A DNA stretch of 64,000 bases from LZORAL124-50-18 sp051208045 (GTDB taxonomy: Bacteria; Pseudomonadota; Gammaproteobacteria; Pseudomonadales; Oleiphilaceae), in NCBI GenBank assembly GCA_051208045.1, contig JBPJFY010000001.1, forward strand, positions 992,001-1,056,000, read 5' to 3'. The stretch's first letter is position 1; every line of letters begins with the position of its first letter. Below, in pieces: positions 24,598 through 33,722 of the stretch. The notes beneath the pieces were generated by a model. That model made no database searches. It saw only the letters and a list, made by a program, of their open reading frames with translations, and was not told the DNA's origin. A program made the position numbers and the translations under genes.

Positions 24598-25401
24598 TTA
24601 TCTGGCCCGCTTTAACGCATTCTGGGTAAAGTCGCCTTCATCCAGCCCCTGTTGGAATTGGAAATTCGCCATAATCAGGTCAGTGCTCTTACCGGTTTGG
24701 TGATTGACCATCAGGCTTTTGTGAGCGCGCCAGAACTTTCCTTTGTATTGTTTGTAGAGTTGCAGGTCCAGCGTTTTCAGCAGGGATTTTTTACGGTCGT
24801 AAAACTCTACTTTGTGTGTGCGATACTCCTGCTGATCAATCCAGGAGACTTGCTTCGTGTAGCCGGAGTTCTTGTCGACCGGGTAACTTTCCACGACAAA
24901 GCAGGTCATCGGGCCACAAGGTTCATCGCGCAGGTATTTGTAGGTGTATTTCTCGACTTCGGCACCCGCCAGGTCTTCAAACGAAAATTCACTGCCCATG
25001 AAAGGGCCGGACTTGTTGGTGGATGAAATGCGTTTTACACGCTTGAGCGCGGGCAAATAGAGCCACTGATCGTCATCTTCAACCTTGTGGGCGAAGGTAA
25101 GCAAGGCCGTACCCCGCACATCCGCGGGCTGGTCAAAAATAGTCAGGCTTTTATTGCCATCATTTTGCATTTCGAAGCCTCTCACCCGCAAAATACGGAC
25201 ACTTTCATCACCGCGCTTGTTGCGAAGTACCATTTTCATATCCGCAGCGCTGTCCTGCCAGCCCTCGTCGCGCCGATCTGCTTCAACGGCAATCGCCAAG
25301 CCCTTGTCTTCTGCGGACTGTGCATGCGCCATGCCGGTTATGAGCGGGGTGCTCAAGAGCATGGAGAGAAAAATGCCGGGTAACGCGTATTGTTTAACCA
25401 T
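24598..25401 (-). CDS. Periplasmic LolA-like protein (outer membrane lipoprotein-sorting family)
   Basis: 267 aa with a signal peptide (cleavage after MAHA, about residue 27). The mature protein matches the LolA-like beta-sheet family usually annotated as outer membrane lipoprotein-sorting protein: DMKMVLRNKRGDESVR, FDQPADVRGTALLTF, DDQWLYLPALKRVKRI, SGPFMGSEFSFEDL. Members are commonly encoded beside MMPL/RND transporters, as possible periplasmic lipid carriers for them. Here no transporter is adjacent, but one lies at the left edge of the window about 23 kb away. AGGA lies about 9 nt before the ATG. Lipid cargo is unknown. Confidence 0.88.
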   Translation of the reverse strand: MVKQYALPGIFLSMLLSTPLITGMAHAQSAEDKGLAIAVEADRRDEGWQDSAADMKMVLRNKRGDESVRILRVRGFEMQNDGNKSLTIFDQPADVRGTALLTFAHKVEDDDQWLYLPALKRVKRISSTNKSGPFMGSEFSFEDLAGAEVEKYTYKYLRDEPCGPMTCFVVESYPVDKNSGYTKQVSWIDQQEYRTHKVEFYDRKKSLLKTLDLQLYKQYKGKFWRAHKSLMVNHQTGKSTDLIMANFQFQQGLDEGDFTQNALKRAR

Positions 25402-25482
25402 GGAGCGTTTCCTGTACTGGTAATTGGTAAGATTGATTGCTCTGAGGCAACTATAACATGATTTCCCCGTGCGCTGTGTGAA

Positions 25483-27297
25483 TCACCACCCGGCGGACGT
25501 GACGCGAATCACCTCCTCGATGGTGGTGAGCCCATTGGAAATTTTTTGTGCGCCGCTTAAGCGCAGATTTCGCATACCGTTTTGCGCCGCTTTTTTCCGT
25601 AGATCCTTCAGATCCATGTCATCTCTGATCATTTCTTTCAGGTCGTCTGACATCGTCAGAATCTCATACAGCCCCAATCGCCCACGGTAACCCGTGTTTC
25701 GACAGTCCAGGCATCCGACGGCTTCACAGGGCGTTTTTGGGGGCGAAGCCTTCCAGGGGTAGGTCAGGCTGAGCCAATGATCCTGTTCAATGGTGGTCTC
25801 CCGTTTGCACGATGTACACAGCTTACGCACCAGTCGTTGCGCCATGATACCACGCACGGTGGCTTTGATGATGTACGGGGGGATGCCGAGCTCGATCAGC
25901 CGGGTTAACGCACTCGGGGCGTCGTTGGTGTGCAGTGTGGAAAAGACCAGGTGCCCGGTCAAGGCAGCCTGAGTCGCCATTTCGGCGGTTTCAAGGTCTC
26001 GGATTTCACCCACCATGATGATGTCCGGGTCCTGACGCAGCAAGGCGCGAACGCCGGAGGCGAATGATACATCAATGTTGTGTTGCACCTGCATTTGATT
26101 GAATGCCGGCTCCACCATTTCAATCGGATCTTCAATCGTGCATATATTGATTTCTGGCCGGGAAAGCTGCTTCAGCGAAGAGTACAGTGTCGTGGTTTTT
26201 CCGGAACCCGTGGGGCCGGTGACTAAAACGATGCCATGTGGCGCATCCACAATGCTCTTCCACTTGTTTTCATCGTCCTGGCCAAAGCCCAGGTCGTGAA
26301 AGTTTCGGCACAGTACTTCGGGATCAAAAATACGCATGACCAGCTTTTCACCGAAAGCCGTAGGAAGCGTGGAGAGTCGAAGTTCCACTTCGTCATTGTT
26401 TAAATTCCGGGTTTTGATGCGGCCATCCTGAGGTTTGCGCTTCTCTGCAACATTTAATCGGCCCAGGATTTTCAAACGACTGACCACCGCAATGCCGACG
26501 GTGGAGGGTAACTCATAGACGTTATGCAGGTGTCCATCAATGCGGAAACGCACTTGAGAAATTTGTCTGCGCGGTTCGATGTGAATGTCGCTGGCGCGTT
26601 GCTCGTAGGCATATTGAAGTAGCCAGTCAACAATCTTAACGATGTGTTTGTCATTGGCGTCATGAGAACCTGCCTTTCCCAGCTCCATCATCTGTTCGAA
26701 GTTCTGCGCCTTTGCGCCATGCTCCGAACCGGCGGCCTGACTGACCGACTTGGCTAGCTGATAAAACTCTACCGTAAACCGCGCAATATCCGCCGGGTCG
26801 GCGATCACGCGTCGAATTTCTTTTTTCAGTACGTGGTACAGGTTTTCTTCCCAGCTGGTGCAAAAGGGCTCGGCGCTCGCAATCACCACATAGTCATCCC
26901 GCACTTCGACGGCAAGAATGTCGTGCCGCTGTGCGAACGCGTAGGACATGACCTCCGCAATCTGGTGTGCATCGGTTTTCAGCGGGTCAATGTGAAAAAC
27001 GGGTTGTCCGCACCAGGCTGACAGCCAGTTCAGCAGGGCATCGGCATCGAGCTGTTTACCCGATTTCTGGTTCTTGAGTTGGTGCCGAACCACGGACGCC
27101 AGCGGGTGCTCTTTGGTGCCGGTGCGTTCAGTGATGAGGAGCATGGAGCGATCATCGGTGGTGATCAGTCCATCGCTCTCCAGTTTACGGGCGATTTCTG
27201 CCAGAGAGATCTTTTTGTCATGCTGCTCGATGACCAGCTTGTTGGCGGGGGGATGAAGTGCACTAATGACAAAAGTCTCCAGCGTAAGTTTGATCAA
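25483..27297 (-). CDS. PulE/GspE/PilB-type secretion ATPase, orphan
   Basis: 604 aa from a TTG whose last two bases overlap the stop of the DUF2069 gene (TTGA), implying translational coupling. The frame stays open to 27705, but those 136 codons lie over DUF2069 and give atypical His/Arg-rich sequence. Residues about 1-200 are an N-terminal MshEN/GspE-N-like region; the core ATPase has VTGPTGSGKTTTLYSSL (Walker A), the Asp box, RQDPDIIMVGEIRD (Walker B), a His box (TGHLVFSTLHTNDA) and the CxxC pair CTSC/CLDC for zinc. It powers pseudopilus or type IV pilus assembly in relatives, but no pilin, PilC or secretin genes are near. Confidence 0.85.
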   Translation of the reverse strand: MIKLTLETFVISALHPPANKLVIEQHDKKISLAEIARKLESDGLITTDDRSMLLITERTGTKEHPLASVVRHQLKNQKSGKQLDADALLNWLSAWCGQPVFHIDPLKTDAHQIAEVMSYAFAQRHDILAVEVRDDYVVIASAEPFCTSWEENLYHVLKKEIRRVIADPADIARFTVEFYQLAKSVSQAAGSEHGAKAQNFEQMMELGKAGSHDANDKHIVKIVDWLLQYAYEQRASDIHIEPRRQISQVRFRIDGHLHNVYELPSTVGIAVVSRLKILGRLNVAEKRKPQDGRIKTRNLNNDEVELRLSTLPTAFGEKLVMRIFDPEVLCRNFHDLGFGQDDENKWKSIVDAPHGIVLVTGPTGSGKTTTLYSSLKQLSRPEINICTIEDPIEMVEPAFNQMQVQHNIDVSFASGVRALLRQDPDIIMVGEIRDLETAEMATQAALTGHLVFSTLHTNDAPSALTRLIELGIPPYIIKATVRGIMAQRLVRKLCTSCKRETTIEQDHWLSLTYPWKASPPKTPCEAVGCLDCRNTGYRGRLGLYEILTMSDDLKEMIRDDMDLKDLRKKAAQNGMRNLRLSGAQKISNGLTTIEEVIRVTSAGW

Positions 27298-27695
27298 TCC
27301 GTAGGCGATGCGCTGGCTTGTTCGAGCCGCATTTTTCTCGCCTTGCCTGTCCAGTTCACGTACATCATGGAGCCCATGAATATGACGACACTCATGATCG
27401 AGGTGATGAGTGGAAGTATAGCCCAATTCGAGAGAACGAGCTGCATGGAGGCGCTGGTAAAGTAGAGCAAAATGATAAAGCACAACCACACGTGCGTGCG
27501 AGTGCGGTGTTGAATGAGGCCTGGCAACAGAATCAGCAAAGGAAAGAGCTTCACGCCAAGAATGGTCCATTTGGAAGCGCCTTCGGGGATACTGCCATTG
27601 AATGTTGTGTAAACGAGCAGAATCAGCAGGGCCGCGTAGGTGATCAGTGAGAGGTTGCGCGCCAGGGAGGCCCGAGCAATCAGTGTTGTTTCCAT
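27294..27695 (-). CDS. DUF2069 membrane protein
   Basis: 133 aa with four hydrophobic helices and a charged C-terminal tail, the pattern of DUF2069 proteins (in pseudomonads next to arsC and wrbA). Function unknown. It starts 6 nt after the arsC-like stop and its own stop overlaps the start of the PulE-type gene, so the three are probably one transcript. wrbA, which lies between arsC and DUF2069 in pseudomonads, is missing. Confidence 0.85.
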   Translation of the reverse strand: METTLIARASLARNLSLITYAALLILLVYTTFNGSIPEGASKWTILGVKLFPLLILLPGLIQHRTRTHVWLCFIILLYFTSASMQLVLSNWAILPLITSIMSVVIFMGSMMYVNWTGKARKMRLEQASASPTD

Positions 27696-27701
27696 ACCGT
27701 A

Positions 27702-28058
27702 TCAACCCAGCAGAGACAGAACATTTTCCGGCGGTCGACCGATGACCGCCTGCTCGCCTTTGATAATAACCGGGCGCTCGATGAGTTTCGGATGGGTGAT
27801 CAAGATGTGAATGACCTGAGCATCACTGAGGGAGGTGTCATCTAACCCAAGCGCTTGATACTCCGGCTCTTTGGTGCGGATGAGGTCGCGCAGGGGCATA
27901 TTCAGTTTTCTGAGTACGTCCACGAGCTCAGCTTCTGTCGGTGGTGTTTCAAGATAGCGCACCACCTGCGGTTGAATGCCCGCCTCTTCGATCAGTGCCA
28001 GCGTTTGCCGGGATTTGGAGCAGCGGGGATTGTGGTAGATCGTGACCGTTTCGTTCAT
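27702..28058 (-). CDS. ArsC/YfgD-family thioredoxin-fold protein
   Basis: 118 aa from the ATG at 28058 (GAATTCCTCGGGAACA lies upstream on the plus strand; the minus-strand site is GAGGAATTC, 3 nt away). Fold and length match ArsC-type arsenate reductases: YHNPRCSKSRQTL with the catalytic Cys, RYLETPPTEAEL, IRTKEPEYQALGL, HPKLIERPVIIKGEQAVIGRP. No ars operon genes surround it, so the chromosomal YfgD-like subgroup is the better name; substrate is not proven. Divergent from the TlpA-like lipoprotein gene. Confidence 0.88.
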   Translation of the reverse strand: MNETVTIYHNPRCSKSRQTLALIEEAGIQPQVVRYLETPPTEAELVDVLRKLNMPLRDLIRTKEPEYQALGLDDTSLSDAQVIHILITHPKLIERPVIIKGEQAVIGRPPENVLSLLG

Positions 28059-28183
28059 GAATTCCTCGGGAACAGTGCGAATGGATTGCAAACCGCAAAG
28101 TATACCATTCTTCACATTGGCATTGAATGTGCGTTGGTATGCAGGCAAAATCGATTTTCCCTGTCTATCATCCGGAGTTGCTT

Positions 28184-28705
28184 TTGTTTCACTCTATTCG
28201 ATTTAAACTCCTGTCGGTTCGCTTGGTTATCCTGGCCTGGCTGGTTGGCAGCTTGAGCGGTTGCTCGAAGGATTCATCCGACGACTTACATCAGCAGCTG
28301 CAATCCCGTTCGCAAACCGATGTGTGGGTGGTGCTCAATTATTGGGCAACCTGGTGTGCCCCATGCCTCAAGGAAATTCCTGAGTTGAACAAGCTGGATG
28401 CGCGGGAAGGCATTGAGGTACACGCCATTAACTTCGACGATGCAGATTACATGACACAGACACAGGCGGAAGATCAGGCGCGTGCGGCAGGCATACGCTA
28501 TGCGGTGATGATAGGTCGCCCCCACCAGACATTTGGTTTTGCGAAACCGCGAGGCTTGCCTACCTCAGTGGTGATTTCTCCCGAGGGTGAGGTGCGCGAA
28601 GTGATTTTGGGCGATCAAACGGAGGCTTCACTGTTGAAAATCATTGCCACCGCAAGCGCACAGGTTGAGATGCCGGCGCCTACCATTGAGAACGGAAAGG
28701 GCTAG
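28184..28705 (+). CDS. TlpA-like thioredoxin lipoprotein
   Basis: 173 aa from a TTG at 28184 with GGAG six nt upstream; this start gives a compact lipoprotein signal (FHSIRFKLL...LVGSLSGC, lipobox LSGC with Cys near 27). Longer starts at 28127 or 28139 would bury the signal. The mature part is a thioredoxin fold with the redox motif WCAPC and a cis-Pro in GLPTSVV. As a periplasmic or outer-membrane lipoprotein it would reduce disulfides, perhaps in cytochrome c maturation; the partner is unknown. dnaE follows after 5 nt. Confidence 0.85.
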   Translation: MFHSIRFKLLSVRLVILAWLVGSLSGCSKDSSDDLHQQLQSRSQTDVWVVLNYWATWCAPCLKEIPELNKLDAREGIEVHAINFDDADYMTQTQAEDQARAAGIRYAVMIGRPHQTFGFAKPRGLPTSVVISPEGEVREVILGDQTEASLLKIIATASAQVEMPAPTIENGKG

Positions 28706-28710
28706 ATTCT

Positions 28711-31700
28711 ATGTCGACCATGAACTTTGTGCACCTGCGTATACATACCGAGTTTTCACTCGTGGATGGTTTGGTGCGTTTAAAAGCACTGATCGGCAAA
28801 GCCGCTGCCATGGGGATGCCTGCGTTGGGCATTTCGGATCAATCCAATATGTGCTCTTTGGTGAAATTCTACAAAGGCGCAATGGGTGCCGGGATCAAGC
28901 CTGTGATCGGGGTGGATATCTGGTTGGCAAATCCGGACGACGAAGACGACCCAACTCGATTGACGCTGTTCGCCATGACCGATCAAGGGTATGCCAATAT
29001 CACCGAACTGGTGTCGCTGGGATTCACTCAGGGGCAGCACAATGACCGGGCGATTATACAGCAGGCCTGGGTGGAGCGACTGTCAGAGGGCGTGATTGCA
29101 CTTTCAGGCGCGAAACAGGGGGAAGTTGGCCGAGCGCTGCTGGCCGGGAAAAAAGATGTCGCGGAAAGCCGGTTGGCGCACTGGATGCAGGTGTTTCCTG
29201 ACCGGTTCTATCTGGAGCTGCAGCGTACCGGGCGAGTGAACGATGAAGAGTGCGTGCACGCCTCGGTGGCTTTGGCGGCAAAAATGGACTGCCCGGTGGT
29301 TGCCACGAATGATGTGCACTTTATGACCCCGGAGGATTTTGAAGCGCATGAGGCACGGGTGTGTATCCATGACGGCGTCACTCTGGATGATCAGCGGCGG
29401 GAGCGTAAGTACAGTGATCAACAGTATTTTAAATCTGCGGAAGAAATGTGCGCGCTATTTGAGGATATTCCTGAGGCATTGGAGAACACCATCGAGATTG
29501 CCAAACGATGCAACGTCGAGGTGCGTCTTGGCAAATACTTCCTGCCGGAATATCCCGTGCCGGAAGGGCTCACGATGGACGAGTTCTTTGCCAAAATTTC
29601 CTATGAAGGACTGGATGAGCGGCTGGAAGTCATCCTTGCCGGTGACAAAAACACCCAGGAAGCACGCAGGGAGTATTACGACCGGCTCCAGTTCGAGCTG
29701 GATATTATCTGTCAAATGGGATTTCCCGGCTATTTCCTCATCGTTATGGACTTTATTCAGTGGGCCAAATGTAACGGCGTGCCCGTAGGGCCGGGACGGG
29801 GTTCCGGCGCCGGGTCGCTGGTAGCCTATGCGCTGAAAATTACCGATCTGGACCCCATCGAATATGACCTGCTTTTCGAACGCTTTCTGAACCCCGAGCG
29901 GGTATCCATGCCGGATTTCGACGTGGACTTTTGCATGGAAGGGCGTGATCGGGTGATAGATTATGTGGCCGGTCATTATGGTCGTGATGCGGTATCGCAG
30001 ATTATCACCTTTGGTACGATGGCGGCCAAGGCTGTGGTGCGAGATGTGGCGCGGGTTCAGGGCAAAGCCTACGCGGTGGGAGACCGTCTCTCCAAGATGA
30101 TACCGTTTGAAGTCGGGATGACCCTGGCCAAAGCGGTTGAACAGGAAGAAACCTTGCGTGAGCATCTGGAGCAGAGCGAAGAGGCGCAGGAAGTCTGGGA
30201 AATGGCCGTCAAACTGGAGGGCGTGACTCGCAACACAGGCAAGCACGCCGGTGGCGTAGTGATTGCCCCAACCAAACTGATCGATTTTGCCCCCCTGCAC
30301 TGTGATGAAGATGGTTCCGGACTGGTTACCCAGTTTGATAAAAATGACGTGGAAGAGGCAGGTCTGGTTAAGTTTGACTTCCTCGGGTTGCGGACGCTGA
30401 CGATCATCAAGTGGGCCCTGCAGATGATCAATCCCAAGCGCATGGCGGCAGGGGAGGATGAACTGGATATCGCTGCCATCCCGCTGGATGATCAGCCCTC
30501 TTTCGACATGTTGAAACGTGCCGAAACGACGGCCGTGTTCCAGCTGGAATCCCGTGGCATGAAGGATCTGATCCGGCGGCTTCAGCCAGATAACATCGAA
30601 GACATGATCGCCTTGGTGGCCCTGTTTCGTCCGGGGCCGCTGGAGTCCGGCATGGTGGACGACTTCTGCAACCGGAAGCATGGTCGCGCCGAAGTGGCCT
30701 ACCCACACCCTGATTTCCAGCATGAAACCTTGAAGCCGATTCTTGAGCCCACCTACGGTGTCATCGTCTACCAGGAGCAGGTCATGCAGATTGCTCAGGT
30801 GCTGGCGGGCTACACGCTGGGTGGTGCCGACCTCCTGCGTCGAGCGATGGGTAAAAAGAAACCGGAAGAGATGGCCAAGCAGAGGTCGATTTTTGAAAGT
30901 GGCGCTGCCAGTCAGGGCGTAGATCCCAACCTGGCGATGAAGATCTTTGATCTGGTAGAAAAGTTTGCGGGCTACGGATTCAATAAGTCCCACTCGGCAG
31001 CCTATGCAATCGTGTCCTACCAAACCCTCTGGCTGAAACAGCATTACCCTGCCGAGTTTATGGCAGCGGTGATGACGGCGGATATGCAGAACACGGACAA
31101 AGTCGTCGTGCTGATCGAAGAGTGCCGCCGTATGAAGCTGGCGCTCAAGTTGCCTGACGTGAATACGAGTATGTACACATTCACCGTGGATGATCAGGGC
31201 GGCGTGGTTTATGGTCTCGGCGCGATCAAGGGGCTGGGTGAAGGGCCGGTGGCCAGTATCATCGAGGCCCGCAAGCAGGGAGGAGCATTTAAAAATCTGT
31301 TTGATTTCTGTGCGCGTGTTGATCTGCGAAAGGTGAATAAGCGTGCCATTGAAGCGCTCATTCGGTCCGGTGCTCTGGATGCATTGGGACCAGGCAGAGC
31401 ACGCATCATGGCCAGTATTGAAGAGGCGGTACACCGTGCCGAGCAAAACAGTCGAAATCGCAATGCTGGTATGGAAGATTTGTTTGGAGAAGTGGTGCCG
31501 GAAGAAGACAATGAAGAAACACTGTTTGCCGCCTCGGCGAATGTGCGCGAGTGGTCCTTGAAAGAACGTCTGAATGGCGAAAAGGACACACTCGGTTTGT
31601 ATTTGACCGGGCACCCGTTTGATGAATACGAAAAAGAAGTGGGTCAGTTCCTTCAGCATCGGATCTCTGAATTGAAACCCAAGCCCAGAGAGTCGCAAGT

Positions 31701-32211
31701 AGTGGCCGGATTAGTGATTGGCGTTCGGATCGCCAAGACCAAACGCGGCGACAATCTGGCGATCGTGACGTTGGACGATCGCACAGCGAGGATTGACGTG
31801 ACCTTTTTCTCGGAAGCCTATGAATCCGCTAAAGAGGCGCTGGTGAAAGATACGGTGTTGTTTGTGGAAGGCGAAGTGGGGGAGGATACGTTTTCCGAAG
31901 GACTGAAAGTGATGGGCAAGGGCTGCTTCGATATCACGCAGGCGCGTTTAAAATACGCGCGATCGATTGAGCTGAACCTGCACAATGCGCAGGCCAGTGA
32001 CGGTTTGTTTAAAGAGCTGCGTGAAACACTGTCCCCGTATTGTGCGGACGAAGCGTGCCCGATCGTGGTGAGTTATGAGCGCCCGGATGCGCGAGTGAAA
32101 ATTGAACTGGGCAGGCAGTGGGCAGTGCAGCCGGCAGATGATCTGCTGCAGGGATTACGCTACATGTTTGGTGATGTGAATGTTCAGATGCGGTATGAAA
32201 ACAGCCGTTGA
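28711..32211 (+). CDS. dnaE: DNA polymerase III subunit alpha
   Basis: 1166 aa, the replicative polymerase. Order: PHP domain (HLRIHTEFSLVDG, degenerate exonuclease) 1-280; palm with the catalytic aspartates in MPDFDVDFC (near residue 400) and the third near 555; fingers and thumb; (HhH)2 near 830-900; OB domain near 1000 (VVAGLVIGVRIAKTKRGDN); C-terminal tau-binding region. Length and motifs match E. coli DnaE1 rather than ImuC-type DnaE2. The gene directly follows the TlpA-like gene and overlaps tilS by 17 nt; accA, normally here, is not present. Confidence 0.98.
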   Translation: MSTMNFVHLRIHTEFSLVDGLVRLKALIGKAAAMGMPALGISDQSNMCSLVKFYKGAMGAGIKPVIGVDIWLANPDDEDDPTRLTLFAMTDQGYANITELVSLGFTQGQHNDRAIIQQAWVERLSEGVIALSGAKQGEVGRALLAGKKDVAESRLAHWMQVFPDRFYLELQRTGRVNDEECVHASVALAAKMDCPVVATNDVHFMTPEDFEAHEARVCIHDGVTLDDQRRERKYSDQQYFKSAEEMCALFEDIPEALENTIEIAKRCNVEVRLGKYFLPEYPVPEGLTMDEFFAKISYEGLDERLEVILAGDKNTQEARREYYDRLQFELDIICQMGFPGYFLIVMDFIQWAKCNGVPVGPGRGSGAGSLVAYALKITDLDPIEYDLLFERFLNPERVSMPDFDVDFCMEGRDRVIDYVAGHYGRDAVSQIITFGTMAAKAVVRDVARVQGKAYAVGDRLSKMIPFEVGMTLAKAVEQEETLREHLEQSEEAQEVWEMAVKLEGVTRNTGKHAGGVVIAPTKLIDFAPLHCDEDGSGLVTQFDKNDVEEAGLVKFDFLGLRTLTIIKWALQMINPKRMAAGEDELDIAAIPLDDQPSFDMLKRAETTAVFQLESRGMKDLIRRLQPDNIEDMIALVALFRPGPLESGMVDDFCNRKHGRAEVAYPHPDFQHETLKPILEPTYGVIVYQEQVMQIAQVLAGYTLGGADLLRRAMGKKKPEEMAKQRSIFESGAASQGVDPNLAMKIFDLVEKFAGYGFNKSHSAAYAIVSYQTLWLKQHYPAEFMAAVMTADMQNTDKVVVLIEECRRMKLALKLPDVNTSMYTFTVDDQGGVVYGLGAIKGLGEGPVASIIEARKQGGAFKNLFDFCARVDLRKVNKRAIEALIRSGALDALGPGRARIMASIEEAVHRAEQNSRNRNAGMEDLFGEVVPEEDNEETLFAASANVREWSLKERLNGEKDTLGLYLTGHPFDEYEKEVGQFLQHRISELKPKPRESQVVAGLVIGVRIAKTKRGDNLAIVTLDDRTARIDVTFFSEAYESAKEALVKDTVLFVEGEVGEDTFSEGLKVMGKGCFDITQARLKYARSIELNLHNAQASDGLFKELRETLSPYCADEACPIVVSYERPDARVKIELGRQWAVQPADDLLQGLRYMFGDVNVQMRYENSR

Positions 32212-33631
32212 ACCCCCCGATTTTCTGCTGTCAGCGATGGACTCAGTGCCTGAGGCCCGCCGTTACGTCGTGGCGTTTTCCGGCGGATTGGATTCCACGG
32301 TGCTGCTGCTCCTGGCAGTGAAGGTGCTCCGTGACAAACGGCAGGCAGAGGTTCGTGCCATTCATGTGCATCATGGTTTGAGTCCCAACGCGGATGCTTG
32401 GGCGGCGCATTGCCAGCGAGTGACGGATGGTTTCGTTGTACCGCTGACCGTGTACGAGGGGCGCATCAACCCGAAGGGGGAGGGGGTCGAGGCGGCAGCG
32501 CGGGCGCTGCGCTATACAATGTTTCACCAAGCGCTTGAAGATGGGGAGTTATTGCTACAAGGGCATCACTTAAACGATCAGGCGGAAACCGTTTTGCATC
32601 GATTGATTCAGGGGAAGTCCGTGGGCGGATTGGCAGGGATCCCTGTTTCGAGAAAGCTTTCGCTGCCGCATGGGGAAGCAGTCATTTATCGACCTTTGTT
32701 GGGCGTGGCCAGAGCCGAGCTAATGGAGTGGGCTGGCGCCAGTGGCCTGAGTTGGATTGACGATGAGAGCAACTCGGATTTGCACTTTGATCGAAACTTT
32801 ATCCGGCATCAAGTGATTCCTCGGGTGGAGGCCCGTTGGCCCAAGGTTCTGCAAGGGGTGGCGGCAGCGGCAGCGCACTGCGAGCAAGGTGAGCAGTTGC
32901 TCCGTGAAGTGGCTGCGGATGACCTGGTAACCCTCACGATGGAAAGCACGCACCCCCTTGTCGCTGGGCTGGGATGGTTTAATCCGGTGCTGGACATTCG
33001 CGGGTTATCTCAATTCAGTACTTCCCGGAGAGACAACCTGCTGCGCTATTGGTTCGAAATCGCGGGAGCGGCGTTTCCAGGGCATAAACAGTTCGATCGA
33101 ATGTTAGCGCAAGTGATTCCTGCCAAGCCGGATGCACGGGCTGTCGTGCGCTGGAGTAATGGTGGGCGCGCCGGGGACGAAATGGTCGAAGTGCGCAAGT
33201 TCGGGCACGGACTGTATCTGGGGCCTACACTGTCCGACATTGCTCCCACAGCGCTGACGCCGAGTCATCCTGTCCCCTGGGGAAAATTGTCGGTGGCGCT
33301 CTGTGAGGCGTCGCACCCCGTCCTGTTCTCGGAAGCGCTCACCGTAGCCGTTCCGGATGACGGATTGGAAGTCCGGGGCGAGTTTGGTCTGAGAATGGTC
33401 GAGGCAGGCGACCAGATGGCATTGGCGGGGCGACCCCGAAAATCACTGCGGGACCTTATGAAAGAAGTTGGCATTCCCTACTGGCTTCGCCCGTATGTGC
33501 CCTGTTTAGCGTGGCGGGGCGAAGTCATCGCGGTTCCCCATGTGGGGGTCGCATCGGCCTTTTTGCCGCCTGCAACAACGGAAGAATCCAGCGGGAAAAG
33601 CTATGCGTTCTGCTGGGGAAATTCATTGTGA
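32195..33631 (+). CDS. tilS: tRNA(Ile)-lysidine synthetase
   Basis: 478 aa from the ATG at 32195, overlapping the end of dnaE by 17 nt; ATG at 32237 is possible. N-type ATP pyrophosphatase with the PP-loop FSGGLDSTVLLL near residue 30; it converts C34 of the AUA-reading tRNA-Ile to lysidine with ATP and lysine, so it is essential. HHLNDQAET and GIPVSRKL belong to the conserved core; the middle domain and C-terminal tRNA-binding domain (RKSLRDLMKEVGIPYWLR) follow. Translational coupling to dnaE is likely. Confidence 0.95.
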   Translation: MKTAVEPPDFLLSAMDSVPEARRYVVAFSGGLDSTVLLLLAVKVLRDKRQAEVRAIHVHHGLSPNADAWAAHCQRVTDGFVVPLTVYEGRINPKGEGVEAAARALRYTMFHQALEDGELLLQGHHLNDQAETVLHRLIQGKSVGGLAGIPVSRKLSLPHGEAVIYRPLLGVARAELMEWAGASGLSWIDDESNSDLHFDRNFIRHQVIPRVEARWPKVLQGVAAAAAHCEQGEQLLREVAADDLVTLTMESTHPLVAGLGWFNPVLDIRGLSQFSTSRRDNLLRYWFEIAGAAFPGHKQFDRMLAQVIPAKPDARAVVRWSNGGRAGDEMVEVRKFGHGLYLGPTLSDIAPTALTPSHPVPWGKLSVALCEASHPVLFSEALTVAVPDDGLEVRGEFGLRMVEAGDQMALAGRPRKSLRDLMKEVGIPYWLRPYVPCLAWRGEVIAVPHVGVASAFLPPATTEESSGKSYAFCWGNSL

Positions 33632-33722
33632 TGGTTGTCACTTTCTGGTATTCTGGCGTCCCATCATTGAGATGACAATCTCCCTCCAAAAATCCTGAAA
33701 ACTGATAATCTACGGTATTCGA

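Noticed and set aside
27298..27705. 136-codon N-terminal extension of the PulE-type ORF
   Set aside because: It lies in another frame over the well-supported DUF2069 gene and has composition typical of an out-of-frame reading.
27702..28058. Part of an arsenic resistance operon
   Set aside because: No arsR, arsB or acr3 genes are adjacent; the protein fits the common chromosomal YfgD-like group.
29455..31698. 747-aa minus-strand ORF antisense to dnaE
   Set aside because: It mirrors the RNY codon pattern of dnaE, is rich in His, Gln and Arg, shows no domain, and dnaE is certain.
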